Source: an uncultured Ruthenibacterium sp. (GTDB lineage Bacteria; Bacillota; Clostridia; Oscillospirales; Ruminococcaceae). Taken from it: 58,692 nt of DNA. The translations under genes and the position numbers were made by a program. The DNA is taken from contig CALXBN010000043.1 of assembly GCA_944386555.1 (NCBI GenBank), positions 1 to 58,692 of the forward strand, given 5' to 3'. The notes under the pieces were generated by a model. That model made no database searches. It was not told where the DNA came from and saw only the letters and a program-made list of their open reading frames with translations. Of the stretch, positions 17,778 to 25,664 are shown piece after piece; the stretch's first letter is position 1, and each line of letters starts with the position of its first letter.

Positions 17778-17865
17778 AAAACAGCAAACCGATACAAACA
17801 ATGCAGAACAGCCCAAACGCCGGTGCGGTTTTTGCCGCGGGCGGCGGGCGGAAGGGGGCGTGGGC

Positions 17866-18381
17866 ATGAAACAGCCGGCCACGGTGCTGAAAAAACTGCT
17901 GCTGGGCGCAGTGCTGATCATTCTTTCGGCGTGCCTGACCATGCTGATCAAAGAGTCGCTGGACACGCAGGACCCGGAGGCGGCACTGCCCATCCTGACG
18001 GTAACCTGCGGCGACGTGCCCATCAATGACGTATACCGCGCCGGGTATGCATGGAGCTTCTTCGCCACGGTGGAGCGGCGCACGCCCCAGCTGCTGGAGG
18101 AGGACCTGCCCCTGGTGCCCGTGGACGTAAACCCTCAAACAGAGGTGCGGCTGAATTTCTCCAGCCCGCCCAGCGAGCTGCAGGTGCAGCGGGCCCAGGG
18201 CCTGGGCTCGGGGGAATATCTGCAGATGGTCGGCGACGACCCTTCGGTGTTCCGCGCGCCTTCGGCGCCGGGCGTGTATGTGTACAAAGTCATCGCCACC
18301 TGGAGCAGGCGGGGCTACATCCAATATTATTTTGCCCTGCAGGTGCGGGATATGCCGTCTGCGGCTGCGGCCGCCGGCTGA
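17866..18381 (+). CDS. Putative membrane-anchored or lipoprotein of unknown function
   Basis: 171 residues. The N-terminus is MKQPATVLKKLLLGAVLIIL followed by SAC, giving a possible lipobox (ILSAC), although the hydrophobic segment continues past the cysteine and could be a plain anchor. The rest is extracytoplasmic, beta-rich and lacks cysteines apart from TVTCGD; GVYVYKVIATW and YIQYYFALQV suggest an Ig-like or similar sandwich. GAAGGGGG lies about 8 nt before the ATG at 17866. It is followed by its own terminator, so it is not part of the downstream cation operon. No family was recognised. Confidence 0.75.
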   Translation: MKQPATVLKKLLLGAVLIILSACLTMLIKESLDTQDPEAALPILTVTCGDVPINDVYRAGYAWSFFATVERRTPQLLEEDLPLVPVDVNPQTEVRLNFSSPPSELQVQRAQGLGSGEYLQMVGDDPSVFRAPSAPGVYVYKVIATWSRRGYIQYYFALQVRDMPSAAAAAG

Positions 18382-18385
18382 GCAG

Positions 18386-18418
18386 GCAGGGCCGGCGGGG
18401 CCGCCAGGCCCTGCTTTT
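18386..18418 (+). terminator. Terminator after the putative lipoprotein gene
   Basis: GCAGGGCC (18386-18393) pairs with GGCCCTGC (18407-18414), with an inner GGCGG/CCGCC stem, followed by TTTT. Confidence 0.75.
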
Positions 18419-18476
18419 GCTTTGTGCCGGGGCCCGCTGCGCCAGGGAAATCTTTGCCGCATCTTTGCCCGGGGTG

Positions 18477-18512
18477 TGCTATAATAGCTGCGCCCGGCCA
18501 TCCGGCCGGGCG
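18477..18512 (+). promoter_or_regulatory. Extended -10 promoter with a hairpin at the predicted transcript start
   Basis: TGCTATAAT (18477-18485) is a perfect extended -10. A 9-bp GC stem with a 4-nt loop (18491-18512) begins where transcription should start, followed by a pyrimidine-rich stretch. It may be an early promoter of the cation cluster or drive a short RNA. Confidence 0.5.
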
Positions 18513-18602
18513 CTCATTTCTTCTGTTTCCCTGTTTTCCCTGCGCGCTGTGCCTTTTGCCGGGCAAAACCGGCAAGAAAACGGTGCAACTTGCCGCCGGT
18601 TG

Positions 18603-18636
18603 TGGTATAATAGCCGCAAGGCCCGGCGGGCGGGCC
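18603..18636 (+). promoter_or_regulatory. Extended -10 promoter of the cation-homeostasis cluster
   Basis: TGGTATAAT (18603-18611) is a perfect extended -10 about 50 nt before the GTG start of the kinase gene. GGCCCG (18620-18625) pairs with CGGGCC (18631-18636) at the predicted 5' end, echoing the arrangement 126 bp upstream. Confidence 0.65.
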
Positions 18637-18663
18637 CCGGGGCCGAAAGGAGGCGGAGGAACG

Positions 18664-19710
18664 GTGCGCAACGCCGCAAGAAGCATTCTGCTGATGGCGC
18701 TGATTCTGGGCGCATCCTTCGGGGCAATGATCGCCCTGCAGCACTGGTTCGACATCCAGGCCGTAGCGCCCATGACCTTCGTGCTGGCCGTGTTCCTGGT
18801 TTCGCTGGTCACCAGCGGGTATGCCTGGGGCATCGCCGCCTCGCTCGTCAGCGTGCTGGCGGTGAATTTTGCGTTCACCTTCCCCTACTTCCAGCTGAAC
18901 TTTTCGCTGCCGGAGAACATGCTTTCCGGCGTGGTGATGCTGTTTGTGGCCGTGATGACCAGCGCGCTGACCACCCGGCTGAAAAAGCAGCAGCGCATGC
19001 GCGCCGAGAGCGAAGCCGAAACGATGCGCGCCAACCTGCTGCGGGCCGTGAGCCACGACCTGCGCACCCCGCTGACGGCCATCTACGGCTCGTGCAGCAC
19101 CATTGTGGAAAACTACGACAGCCTGGACAAAGGCCAGCAGCTGCAGCTGCTGCGCCAGGTGTGCGCCGACGCATCGTGGCTGAACCGCATGGTGGAAAAC
19201 CTGCTGAGCATCACACGGGTGTCCGGCAGCGGCATCGCCCTGGACAAAACCCCTACGGTGCTGGAGGAGCTGGTGGATGCCGTGCTGGTAAGCTTCAAGG
19301 CACACTTCCCCGGACAAACCGTGACGGTGGAGATCCCCGAGGCGTTCATCACCATCCCCATGGATCCGATGCTGATCCAGCAGGTGCTGGTGAACCTGCT
19401 GGAAAACGCCGTGCGCCACGCCGTAGGCATGACACGCCTGACCCTGCGCGTGACCGTTCAGGGCGCGCGTGCGGTGTTCGAAGTGATCGACAACGGGTGC
19501 GGCCTGCCGGCCGGCGGCGCGGACAGCCTGCTGCGGGGCGAAAGCGGCCGCACCGCAGTGGACAGCCGGCGCAGCGGCATGGGCATCGGGCTGTCGGTGT
19601 GCAGCACCATCGTGCGGGCCCATGGCGGGCAGCTTTCGGCCCTGCCCACGCCCGGCGGGGGGGCCACATTCCGTTTTTGGCTGGATCTGGAGGAGGAGGC
19701 CCATGGGTAA
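18664..19710 (+). CDS. Short KdpD-like sensor histidine kinase
   Basis: 348-residue membrane sensor kinase. Four predicted membrane segments within residues 8-104 match the DUF4118 transmembrane domain of KdpD (QHWFDIQAVAPMTFVLAVFL). HisKA follows with phosphoacceptor H131 in AVSHDLRTPLTAIYG, then the ATPase domain with NLLENAVRHAV (N box), DNGCGLP and GMGIGLSVCSTI. The large N-terminal KdpD and Usp sensor domains are absent. The start is GTG at 18664 with GGAGG 4-10 nt upstream. It overlaps its response regulator gene by 8 bp, and a permease, KtrB and KtrA follow, so it probably senses and adjusts K+ or Na+. No kdpFABC genes are nearby. Confidence 0.87.
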   Translation: MRNAARSILLMALILGASFGAMIALQHWFDIQAVAPMTFVLAVFLVSLVTSGYAWGIAASLVSVLAVNFAFTFPYFQLNFSLPENMLSGVVMLFVAVMTSALTTRLKKQQRMRAESEAETMRANLLRAVSHDLRTPLTAIYGSCSTIVENYDSLDKGQQLQLLRQVCADASWLNRMVENLLSITRVSGSGIALDKTPTVLEELVDAVLVSFKAHFPGQTVTVEIPEAFITIPMDPMLIQQVLVNLLENAVRHAVGMTRLTLRVTVQGARAVFEVIDNGCGLPAGGADSLLRGESGRTAVDSRRSGMGIGLSVCSTIVRAHGGQLSALPTPGGGATFRFWLDLEEEAHG

Positions 19711-20443
19711 CAACCGCTTCAAGCTGCTGATCGTAGAGGACGAGGCGGGCATCGCCAGTTTTCTGGAAGCGCTGCTGAAGGCCAACGGTTACCAGGTGCT
19801 TACCGCCTGCTCCTGCTCGGCAGGGCTGTCGCTGTTCGCTTCCCACATGCCGGACCTGGTGATCCTGGACCTGGGCCTGCCGGACCGCGACGGCGCCGAT
19901 TTCATCCGCACCGTGCGCCGGGAAAGCGCCGCACCCATTGTGGTGCTTTCCGCCCGCAGCACCGAGCCGGACAAAGTGCAGGCCCTGGACGCAGGCGCCA
20001 ACGACTATATCACCAAGCCCTTCGGCAACGCCGAGCTGCTGGCCCGCGTGCGGGCGGCGCTGCGGGCGGCCCGCCAGGGCGAGGCACAGGCCGGGCCCGG
20101 CGCGCGTTTCTGTGCCGGCGGGCTGGCCATTGATTACGAGCGCCGGCTGGTGAGCGTGGACGGCCGCGAGGTGAAGCTGACCCAGACGGAGTACAACATC
20201 GTGTGCTTTTTAAGCCTGCATGCCGGCCGCGTGATGACCTACGCGGCCATTGCCCGGGCCATCTGGGGCGGCACCGACGCCGGCAGCACCAAAAAACTGC
20301 AGGTGAACATGGCCAACATCCGCAAAAAGTTCGGCGTGCGCCCTGGCGGCAACCCCTATATCCGCAACGAGCTGGGGGTGGGCTACCGCATGGCCGACGG
20401 GGACGGCGGCGCGAAAAACGCCGCCGGCAACAAGGAGGACTAA
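19703..20443 (+). CDS. KdpE-like OmpR-family response regulator
   Basis: 246-residue DNA-binding regulator. The receiver domain shows the acidic pocket VEDE, phosphoacceptor D56 in LVILDLGLPDRDG, the switch region VLSARST and the invariant lysine in DYITKPFG. The C-terminal winged helix is of OmpR/PhoB type (KLTQTEYNIVCFL, STKKLQVNMANIRKK, GVGYRM), with a glycine/alanine tail. The closest named relative is KdpE. It overlaps the kinase gene and is 17 bp before the permease gene; it likely regulates this cluster. Confidence 0.9.
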   Translation: MGNNRFKLLIVEDEAGIASFLEALLKANGYQVLTACSCSAGLSLFASHMPDLVILDLGLPDRDGADFIRTVRRESAAPIVVLSARSTEPDKVQALDAGANDYITKPFGNAELLARVRAALRAARQGEAQAGPGARFCAGGLAIDYERRLVSVDGREVKLTQTEYNIVCFLSLHAGRVMTYAAIARAIWGGTDAGSTKKLQVNMANIRKKFGVRPGGNPYIRNELGVGYRMADGDGGAKNAAGNKED

Positions 20444-20460
20444 GGAGGAATGAAGAACCT

Positions 20461-21780
20461 ATGATCCTGGCATTGATTATTTTTCTGATTACATACGCGC
20501 TGATGCTGACGCTGCAGAAGTACCGGCCGTGGATTGCCCTGAGCAGCGCGGCGGTATTTATTGCCCTGGGGCTGTTTGGCGTATACGACTACGGCCCCAT
20601 TGCCGCCCTGGGCGCGGTGGATTACAACGTGCTGCTGATGATCGGCGGCACCATGGGCACCGTGACGCTGTTTATTGAGAGCAAGATGCCCGCCCGCCTG
20701 GCCGAGCTGCTGATCACCAAAGTGCCCAACGTAAAGTGGGCCGTAGCGGTGCTGGCGCTGTTTGCGGGCATCATCAGCGCCTTTGTGGACAACGTGGCCA
20801 CGGTGCTGATGGTGGCGCCCGTGGGCCTGGCCATCTCCAAAAAGCTGAACATCTCCCCGGTTCCGGTGCTGATCTCCATTGCCGTTTCCTCGAACCTGCA
20901 GGGCGCGGCCACCCTGGTGGGCGACACCACCAGCATCCTGCTGGGCGGCTTTGCGGACATGAATTTCCTGAATTTCTTCTGGATGAAGGGCAAGCCCGGC
21001 ATCTTCTGGGGCGTGGAGTTGGGGGCCATCGTCAGCCTGGTGGTGCTGCTGTGGCTGTTCCGCAAGGAAAAGCAGGCCGTGGACGCCAAGGTGGAGACGG
21101 TGGTGGAGGACTATTTCCCCTCCTGGCTGATGATCGGCACCGTGGTGCTGCTGATCTGCGCTTCCTTTGTGCCGGAGCCCGCCGGCGGCGCGCTGCTGAC
21201 ACTGTACAACCTGCGCAGCGGCCTGATCTGCCTGGCGCTGTGCATCATCGGCGTGGCGCGCCACTGCGCCAGGGCCCATTCCGGCGCCATGGTGAAAACC
21301 GTCATCGAAGGGCTGGACCGTGACACCCTGCTTTTGCTGTTCGGCCTGTTCATGGTCATCGAGGGCATCACGCGGGCCGGCGTCATCGACGCCGTGGCCA
21401 ATCTGTTCTACCAGGTGGCCGGCAACAACCCCTTCCTGCTGTACACGCTGATCGTGTTCGCCTCGGTGGTGCTGTCGGCCTTTATCGACAACATCCCCTA
21501 TGTGGCCACCATGCTGCCGGTGGTGCAGAGCATTGCCGCCATGATGAACGGCGGTGCGGGCATGGCGCCCTATGTGTTCTACTTCGGCCTGCTGACGGGC
21601 GCCACACTGGGCGGCAACCTGACGCCCATCGGCGCGTCGGCCAATATCGCGGCCATCGGCATCCTTCGCAAAAACGGCTACACCGTAGGGCTGAAAGATT
21701 TCCTGCGCATCGGTGTGCCGTTTACCCTGTCGGCTGTGCTGGCGGGCTATATTTACATCTGGCTGGTATGGGGCATGTAA
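20461..21780 (+). CDS. ArsB/NhaD-type ion permease (IT superfamily)
   Basis: 439-residue inner-membrane transporter with about eleven to twelve hydrophobic segments. The two inverted halves each hold the superfamily signature: AFVDNVATVLMVAPVGLAIS and AFIDNIPYVATMLPV, as well as GNLTPIGASANIAAIGI. This places it with ArsB, NhaD and SLC13-like permeases. Genomic context (KdpDE-like regulators, KtrB, KtrA) favours a Na+/H+ or other cation antiport role over arsenite or dicarboxylate; no ars genes are present. ATG at 20461 is 12 nt from AAGGAGG; an out-of-frame ATG in between would encode only four residues (MKNL). Confidence 0.85.
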   Translation: MILALIIFLITYALMLTLQKYRPWIALSSAAVFIALGLFGVYDYGPIAALGAVDYNVLLMIGGTMGTVTLFIESKMPARLAELLITKVPNVKWAVAVLALFAGIISAFVDNVATVLMVAPVGLAISKKLNISPVPVLISIAVSSNLQGAATLVGDTTSILLGGFADMNFLNFFWMKGKPGIFWGVELGAIVSLVVLLWLFRKEKQAVDAKVETVVEDYFPSWLMIGTVVLLICASFVPEPAGGALLTLYNLRSGLICLALCIIGVARHCARAHSGAMVKTVIEGLDRDTLLLLFGLFMVIEGITRAGVIDAVANLFYQVAGNNPFLLYTLIVFASVVLSAFIDNIPYVATMLPVVQSIAAMMNGGAGMAPYVFYFGLLTGATLGGNLTPIGASANIAAIGILRKNGYTVGLKDFLRIGVPFTLSAVLAGYIYIWLVWGM

Positions 21781-21819
21781 GCGCGCCGGCCGGCAAAACG
21801 GAGTGAAGAGAAAAAAATC

Positions 21820-23121
21820 ATGATACGACAGATCATCCGCAGGCTGACGCCGGGGCGCATCATCGCCCTGGGGTTTGCCATCGTTATCCTCATCGGTTCG
21901 GTGCTGCTGATGCTGCCCTGCAGCGTACAGGACGGCGTGTCGGTGCGTTATATCGACGCGCTGTACACCTCCACCAGCGCCGTGTGCGTCACAGGGCTGA
22001 TCGCCATCGACGCCGGCGACACCTTCACCCCCCTGGGCCAGGGCTTCCTGGCCGGGCTGATCCAAGTGGGCGGCCTGGGGGTGACGGCCGTGGGCGCAGG
22101 CGTCATCCTGGCCATGGGCCGCAAGGTGAACATGCGCGGGCGGGGCATCATCCGCGAGGGCATGAACCTGGATTCCGGCAAGGGAACGGTGCGTTTCATC
22201 AAAAGCGTATTTCTGACCACCGTCGCCTTCGAGCTGACCGGTGCGGCCCTGAGCTTTTTGGTGTTCGTACAGGATTACCCGCCGCTGCACGCGCTGGGCA
22301 TCAGCCTGTTCCACTCGGTGGCAGCGTTCAACAACTCGGGCTTTGATATCCTGGGCAATTTCCAGAACCTGATCCCCTATCGGGACGATGTGCTGCTGAA
22401 CCTTGTCACCTGCGGGCTGATCATCTTCGGTGGTATCGGTTTTTTGGTGATCCGTGAAGTGATTGAAAAGCGCTTTCGCTGGCGCAAGTTTTCCATGCAT
22501 TCCAAAGTGGTCATCAGCGTCAGCGCGGTTCTGATCGTCGTGGGCGCCGTACTGATCAAGCTCACCCAGGACATCACCTGGCTGGGCGCATTCTTCCACA
22601 GTGTTTCGGCCCGTACCGCGGGCTTTTCCACCTATCCGCTGGGCACTTTCAGCGACGCGTCGCTGCTGGTGCTGACGGCGCTGATGTTCATCGGCGCATC
22701 GCCCGGGTCCACCGGCGGCGGTATCAAAACCAGCACCCTGTTTGTGCTGATCCAGGGCATCAAGGCTGCGGCCACCAACAAGGCCGCCAAGGGCTTCCGC
22801 TACAACATCCCCCAGGGCCTGTTCCGCAAGGCGGCCGTCATCACGCTGCTGGCGCTGGGGGTGGTGGTGTCCGGCACGTTCCTGATGCTGGTGATGGAAC
22901 CGGACGTGACGCTGATGCAGGCGCTGTTTGAAGTGACCAGCGCTTTCGGCACCGTGGGCCTCTCCACGGGCATCACCCCGGGGCTGTGCGACGGCAGCAA
23001 GCTGCTGAGCATCATCATCATGTACATCGGGCGCCTGGGCCCGCTGACCATCGCCTCGCTGTGGTATTTCTCCAACGGCGAACGCATCAGCTTCCCCGAC
23101 GGCAATATCGCCATCGGCTGA
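21820..23121 (+). CDS. ktrB: KtrB/TrkH family potassium transporter subunit
   Basis: 433-residue K+-translocating subunit with four M1-P-M2 repeats. The four selectivity-filter glycines are in TSAVCVTGL, AAFNNSGFD, SARTAGFST and SAFGTVGLST. The gating loop residue region GSTGGGIKTST in the third repeat is present. Length fits KtrB (about 450) rather than TrkH (about 480). The next gene encodes the matching RCK subunit, so the pair is KtrAB. Ktr systems are often Na+-coupled, which would fit an adjacent Na+ exporter. The ribosome binding site is weak (GGAGTGAAGAG, distant). Confidence 0.92.
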   Translation: MIRQIIRRLTPGRIIALGFAIVILIGSVLLMLPCSVQDGVSVRYIDALYTSTSAVCVTGLIAIDAGDTFTPLGQGFLAGLIQVGGLGVTAVGAGVILAMGRKVNMRGRGIIREGMNLDSGKGTVRFIKSVFLTTVAFELTGAALSFLVFVQDYPPLHALGISLFHSVAAFNNSGFDILGNFQNLIPYRDDVLLNLVTCGLIIFGGIGFLVIREVIEKRFRWRKFSMHSKVVISVSAVLIVVGAVLIKLTQDITWLGAFFHSVSARTAGFSTYPLGTFSDASLLVLTALMFIGASPGSTGGGIKTSTLFVLIQGIKAAATNKAAKGFRYNIPQGLFRKAAVITLLALGVVVSGTFLMLVMEPDVTLMQALFEVTSAFGTVGLSTGITPGLCDGSKLLSIIIMYIGRLGPLTIASLWYFSNGERISFPDGNIAIG

Positions 23122-23172
23122 GCGGGGATGCTTTCATCAAGGCCAAGCATTGAAAACTGAGGAGGAACAGCA

Positions 23173-23856
23173 ATGTTCAACAGCAAGACCAAAAAAGAAA
23201 AAGACACCTACGGCATTGTGGGCCTGGGGCGCTTCGGCTATGCCCTGGCCATGGAGCTGGCCGCCAGCGGCGCGGATATGCTGGTACTGGACGGCGACGA
23301 GGAAAAGGTGCGCGAGATGCGCGATTACACCGAGAACGCTTTCGTGGTGCACAGCCTGGACAAAAAAAGCCTGGCCGAGACGGGCATCCAGAACTGTGAT
23401 GTGGCGGTGGTTTGCATCGGCGAGCAGATGGACACCTCCATCCTGACCACCCTGCACCTGGTGAGCCTGGGCATTCCCAAAGTGATTGCCAAGGCCACCA
23501 GCAGCGAACACGGCGAGATCCTGGAAAAGCTGGGCGCCGAGGTGGTATACCCCGAGCGGGACATGGCCGTCCGGCTGGCCCACCGGCTGGAGACCAGCAA
23601 AATGCTGGATTTCATCCAGCTGGGCAAGAAGCTGAACATCTCCAAGCTGGTGATCCCCGACAACGCCGTGGGCAAAACCGTGCTGTCGGTGGATTTCCGC
23701 GGCCGGTTCGGCGTAAACATCATTGCCCTGGAAAACGGCGGCAACCTGATTGAGACCGTGGACCCGGGCTACGTGTTCCAGCCCGGCGACGTGCTGTTCC
23801 TGACGGGCAGCACCGAAGGAATGAACCGCCTGACCGAGTGGGCCGAAGGGGACTGA
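23173..23856 (+). CDS. ktrA: KtrA/TrkA family regulatory (RCK) subunit
   Basis: 227-residue cytoplasmic gating ring subunit. RCK_N (residues 12-135) has GIVGLGRFGYALAMELA, VLDGDEEKV with the acidic end of beta-2 that contacts nucleotide ribose, and ILTTLHLVSLGIPKVIAKA. RCK_C (about 145-225) has LVIPDNAVGKTVLSVDF and VFQPGDVLFLTG. KtrA binds ATP/ADP and, in other Firmicutes, c-di-AMP at RCK_C. A strong site (GAGGAGG) lies 7 nt before the ATG. It is the last gene of the cluster, followed by a terminator. Confidence 0.93.
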   Translation: MFNSKTKKEKDTYGIVGLGRFGYALAMELAASGADMLVLDGDEEKVREMRDYTENAFVVHSLDKKSLAETGIQNCDVAVVCIGEQMDTSILTTLHLVSLGIPKVIAKATSSEHGEILEKLGAEVVYPERDMAVRLAHRLETSKMLDFIQLGKKLNISKLVIPDNAVGKTVLSVDFRGRFGVNIIALENGGNLIETVDPGYVFQPGDVLFLTGSTEGMNRLTEWAEGD

Positions 23857-23882
23857 CCCCGCCGCCCTTTTCCCTCGAACAC

Positions 23883-23922
23883 AAAGCCGCGCGCATTCGG
23901 ACGGATGCGCGCGGCTTTTCTG
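23883..23922. terminator. Bidirectional terminator after ktrA
   Basis: A 14-bp stem (23883-23896 with 23905-23918) has an 8-nt loop and is followed by TCTGTTTT; the minus strand reads into TTTGTGTT. It can stop both the cation cluster and the converging ppk operon. Confidence 0.88.
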
Positions 23923-23985
23923 TTTTGCCCGGGCGCGGGAGCGCCCTCTGCCGCCGCAGGGCATGGCAATTCCCGGCCCGGCAGC

Positions 23986-25056
23986 TCAGGACAGGGCCGT
24001 GATGATCTGGTCCATGGCGTCGTAGGCCGGCATGGGCACCACCCGGGTGATCTGCCGGGCCAGGCCGGACACGCCGAAGCGGGCGGCGTCGTCCCCGGTG
24101 CCGGACACCGCCGTGCGGAAGCCGTGCTTCTCCCAGGCCAGGCGCTGTACGTCCGCGTCCATCAGCGCATCGATACCCGCGGCACCGGCCTCGTCCAGGG
24201 CAATGAACACATGGGCGCTCCACACCGTGGGCGAGGGGTAGATCATCACGATGTCATCGCCGATAGCCGCCCAATCCTCGGGGTTCTGCACCGCAAATTC
24301 CAGCAGCTGGCTCTCGTAGCCGGCCACCAGGGGCTTGGCCCCCATGCCCGTTTTCAAAAACTGGTCAAACAGGTCGGAGGAAGACGTTTCCATGTAGCCC
24401 AGCCGGCTGAAGATGAGCTGAAGCCGGGGCAGCACATCCTGGACGGAAGCGGCATCGGCCACGCCGCCGCACAGCACGTTGGCCAGCAGCCCGGCGAACA
24501 TATTGCCGGAGTTGGACTTGGCCGGGTCGGTGGTGCTCACGGCCAGGGGGCCGTACAGCTCTTCCAGGCCCAGATCCGCCCAGCGCACCCCCTCCAGCAA
24601 AGCGTCGGCCAGCGCATCCATGTCCATATAGCAGCAGCCGTCCTCTTCACGGACCAGCCCCGCCCCGGCCAGGGCCTGCAGCACCGGCCGGCGGGTATAC
24701 AGCACCAGGGGCGTGTTGAACACAATCTCACTTTTGGCCGGCTGGCCGTGCAGCTGCTGATAGTATTCCAGCGCCGTCTGGCTGGAGGGGAACAGAAAAT
24801 CCTGCCCGGAGAGATCCGCCGTCACCATATCCAGGCTGCCAGCCTTGGCGTAGTCCAGTGTCAGGCCGTACCTGTTCCGAAAGATGCCGGCGATCTCCTC
24901 ATCCTCCAGCACGCCGATCTTCTCGCCCCCCACATAGCCCCGCAGTGCGGCCGGCCGGCGCCCGCCCCCTGCCAGCAGGTATATCGCCGCTGCGGCCACC
25001 ACCGCCAGCAGCAGCACAAACCCGATCACCTTGGGCTTTGCCTTCATCGCCCTCAT
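23986..25056 (-). CDS. Membrane-anchored extracellular solute-binding protein
   Basis: 356-residue periplasmic-binding-type protein held by one N-terminal membrane segment (residues 10-30); no lipobox cysteine. The body is a class II solute-binding fold: SLDMVTADLSGQDFLFPSS, NTPLVLYTRRPVLQAL, and the ligand-cleft motif STTDPAKSNSGNMFAGLLAN typical of anion-type (molybdate/sulfate-like) binding proteins, plus MIYPSPTVWSAHVFIALDEA. ATG at 25056 overlaps the stop of the xpaC-like gene as ATGA and has GGAGG 7 nt upstream. No permease or ATPase genes accompany it, so a transport role is unproven. Fourth gene of the ppk operon. Confidence 0.83.
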   Translation of the reverse strand: MRAMKAKPKVIGFVLLLAVVAAAAIYLLAGGGRRPAALRGYVGGEKIGVLEDEEIAGIFRNRYGLTLDYAKAGSLDMVTADLSGQDFLFPSSQTALEYYQQLHGQPAKSEIVFNTPLVLYTRRPVLQALAGAGLVREEDGCCYMDMDALADALLEGVRWADLGLEELYGPLAVSTTDPAKSNSGNMFAGLLANVLCGGVADAASVQDVLPRLQLIFSRLGYMETSSSDLFDQFLKTGMGAKPLVAGYESQLLEFAVQNPEDWAAIGDDIVMIYPSPTVWSAHVFIALDEAGAAGIDALMDADVQRLAWEKHGFRTAVSGTGDDAARFGVSGLARQITRVVPMPAYDAMDQIITALS

Positions 25057-25664
25057 TGCCATCCCTCCTGCAAAAGGCTGTCCAGCACATCCATATCCGC
25101 CTGTACGTCCATGCGCTCGTCGGCCGTCAGCGCGCTCAGCTGGGCGGTAAAGGCGTCGTCCAGCCGGCCCGCCAGCTGCCGGGCCCGGGCAAAGAACCGG
25201 CGGGCCTCTTCGCTGTCCAGGCCGGCATTCTGCAGCTGCACATACTGGCGGGCCATTTTGCCCGCGGCATCGATATAATATGTCAAAAACCGGCGGGCAC
25301 TATGGATTTTCTCCGGGTTCTCCTGCAGATAATCCACCATGGCCCGGCCCGTCTCCGCCAGGTGCAGCAGCCGGCGGCGGGTTTCGCCGTGGGCGATGGC
25401 CCCGGCCTGCCGCGCCAGTTCCGCTAAGCCGTCCCCGGCGCCCTCCAGCAGGCCCGCCAGCTCATCGCCGCCGGGCCGGTTTTCCAGATAGGCCGCCCCG
25501 GTGCCGGGGCGGGGTGCCGTGAGGAACCACACCGCAAAATAAAGCCCTGCGCCCAGCAGGGCGCTGAACCAGAAATTCCACGCCAGGCCCAGCGCCATGC
25601 CCAAAAAGGCGCCGGCCCCCGCCGCCAGGGCCAGGGCCATGCGCCCGTACTGCCGCCGGCGCAT
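25053..25664 (-). CDS. XpaC-like (5-bromo-4-chloroindolyl phosphate hydrolysis) family protein
   Basis: 203-residue protein. Two hydrophobic segments near the N-terminus (residues 10-30 and 32-50) are followed by a long helical cytoplasmic domain: GETRRRLLHLAETGRAMVDYL, HSARRFLTYYIDAAGKMARQYVQL and ARQLAGRLDDAFTAQLSALT. This matches the XpaC family pattern, often found beside TelA tellurite-resistance proteins, though no telA is present here. Its ATG overlaps the upstream stop (TGATG) and its stop overlaps the next start (ATGA), so it is tightly co-translated within the operon. Biochemical function unknown. Confidence 0.78.
   Translation of the reverse strand: MRRRQYGRMALALAAGAGAFLGMALGLAWNFWFSALLGAGLYFAVWFLTAPRPGTGAAYLENRPGGDELAGLLEGAGDGLAELARQAGAIAHGETRRRLLHLAETGRAMVDYLQENPEKIHSARRFLTYYIDAAGKMARQYVQLQNAGLDSEEARRFFARARQLAGRLDDAFTAQLSALTADERMDVQADMDVLDSLLQEGWQ

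Noticed and set aside
20461..21780. Arsenite efflux pump ArsB
   Set aside because: The superfamily signature fits, but there are no arsR, arsC or arsA genes, and the neighbours are potassium-uptake and Kdp-like regulatory genes.
20440..22599. Minus-strand frame of about 719 codons opposite the permease and ktrB
   Set aside because: His/Gln-rich translation typical of the complement of membrane-protein codons; no start site.
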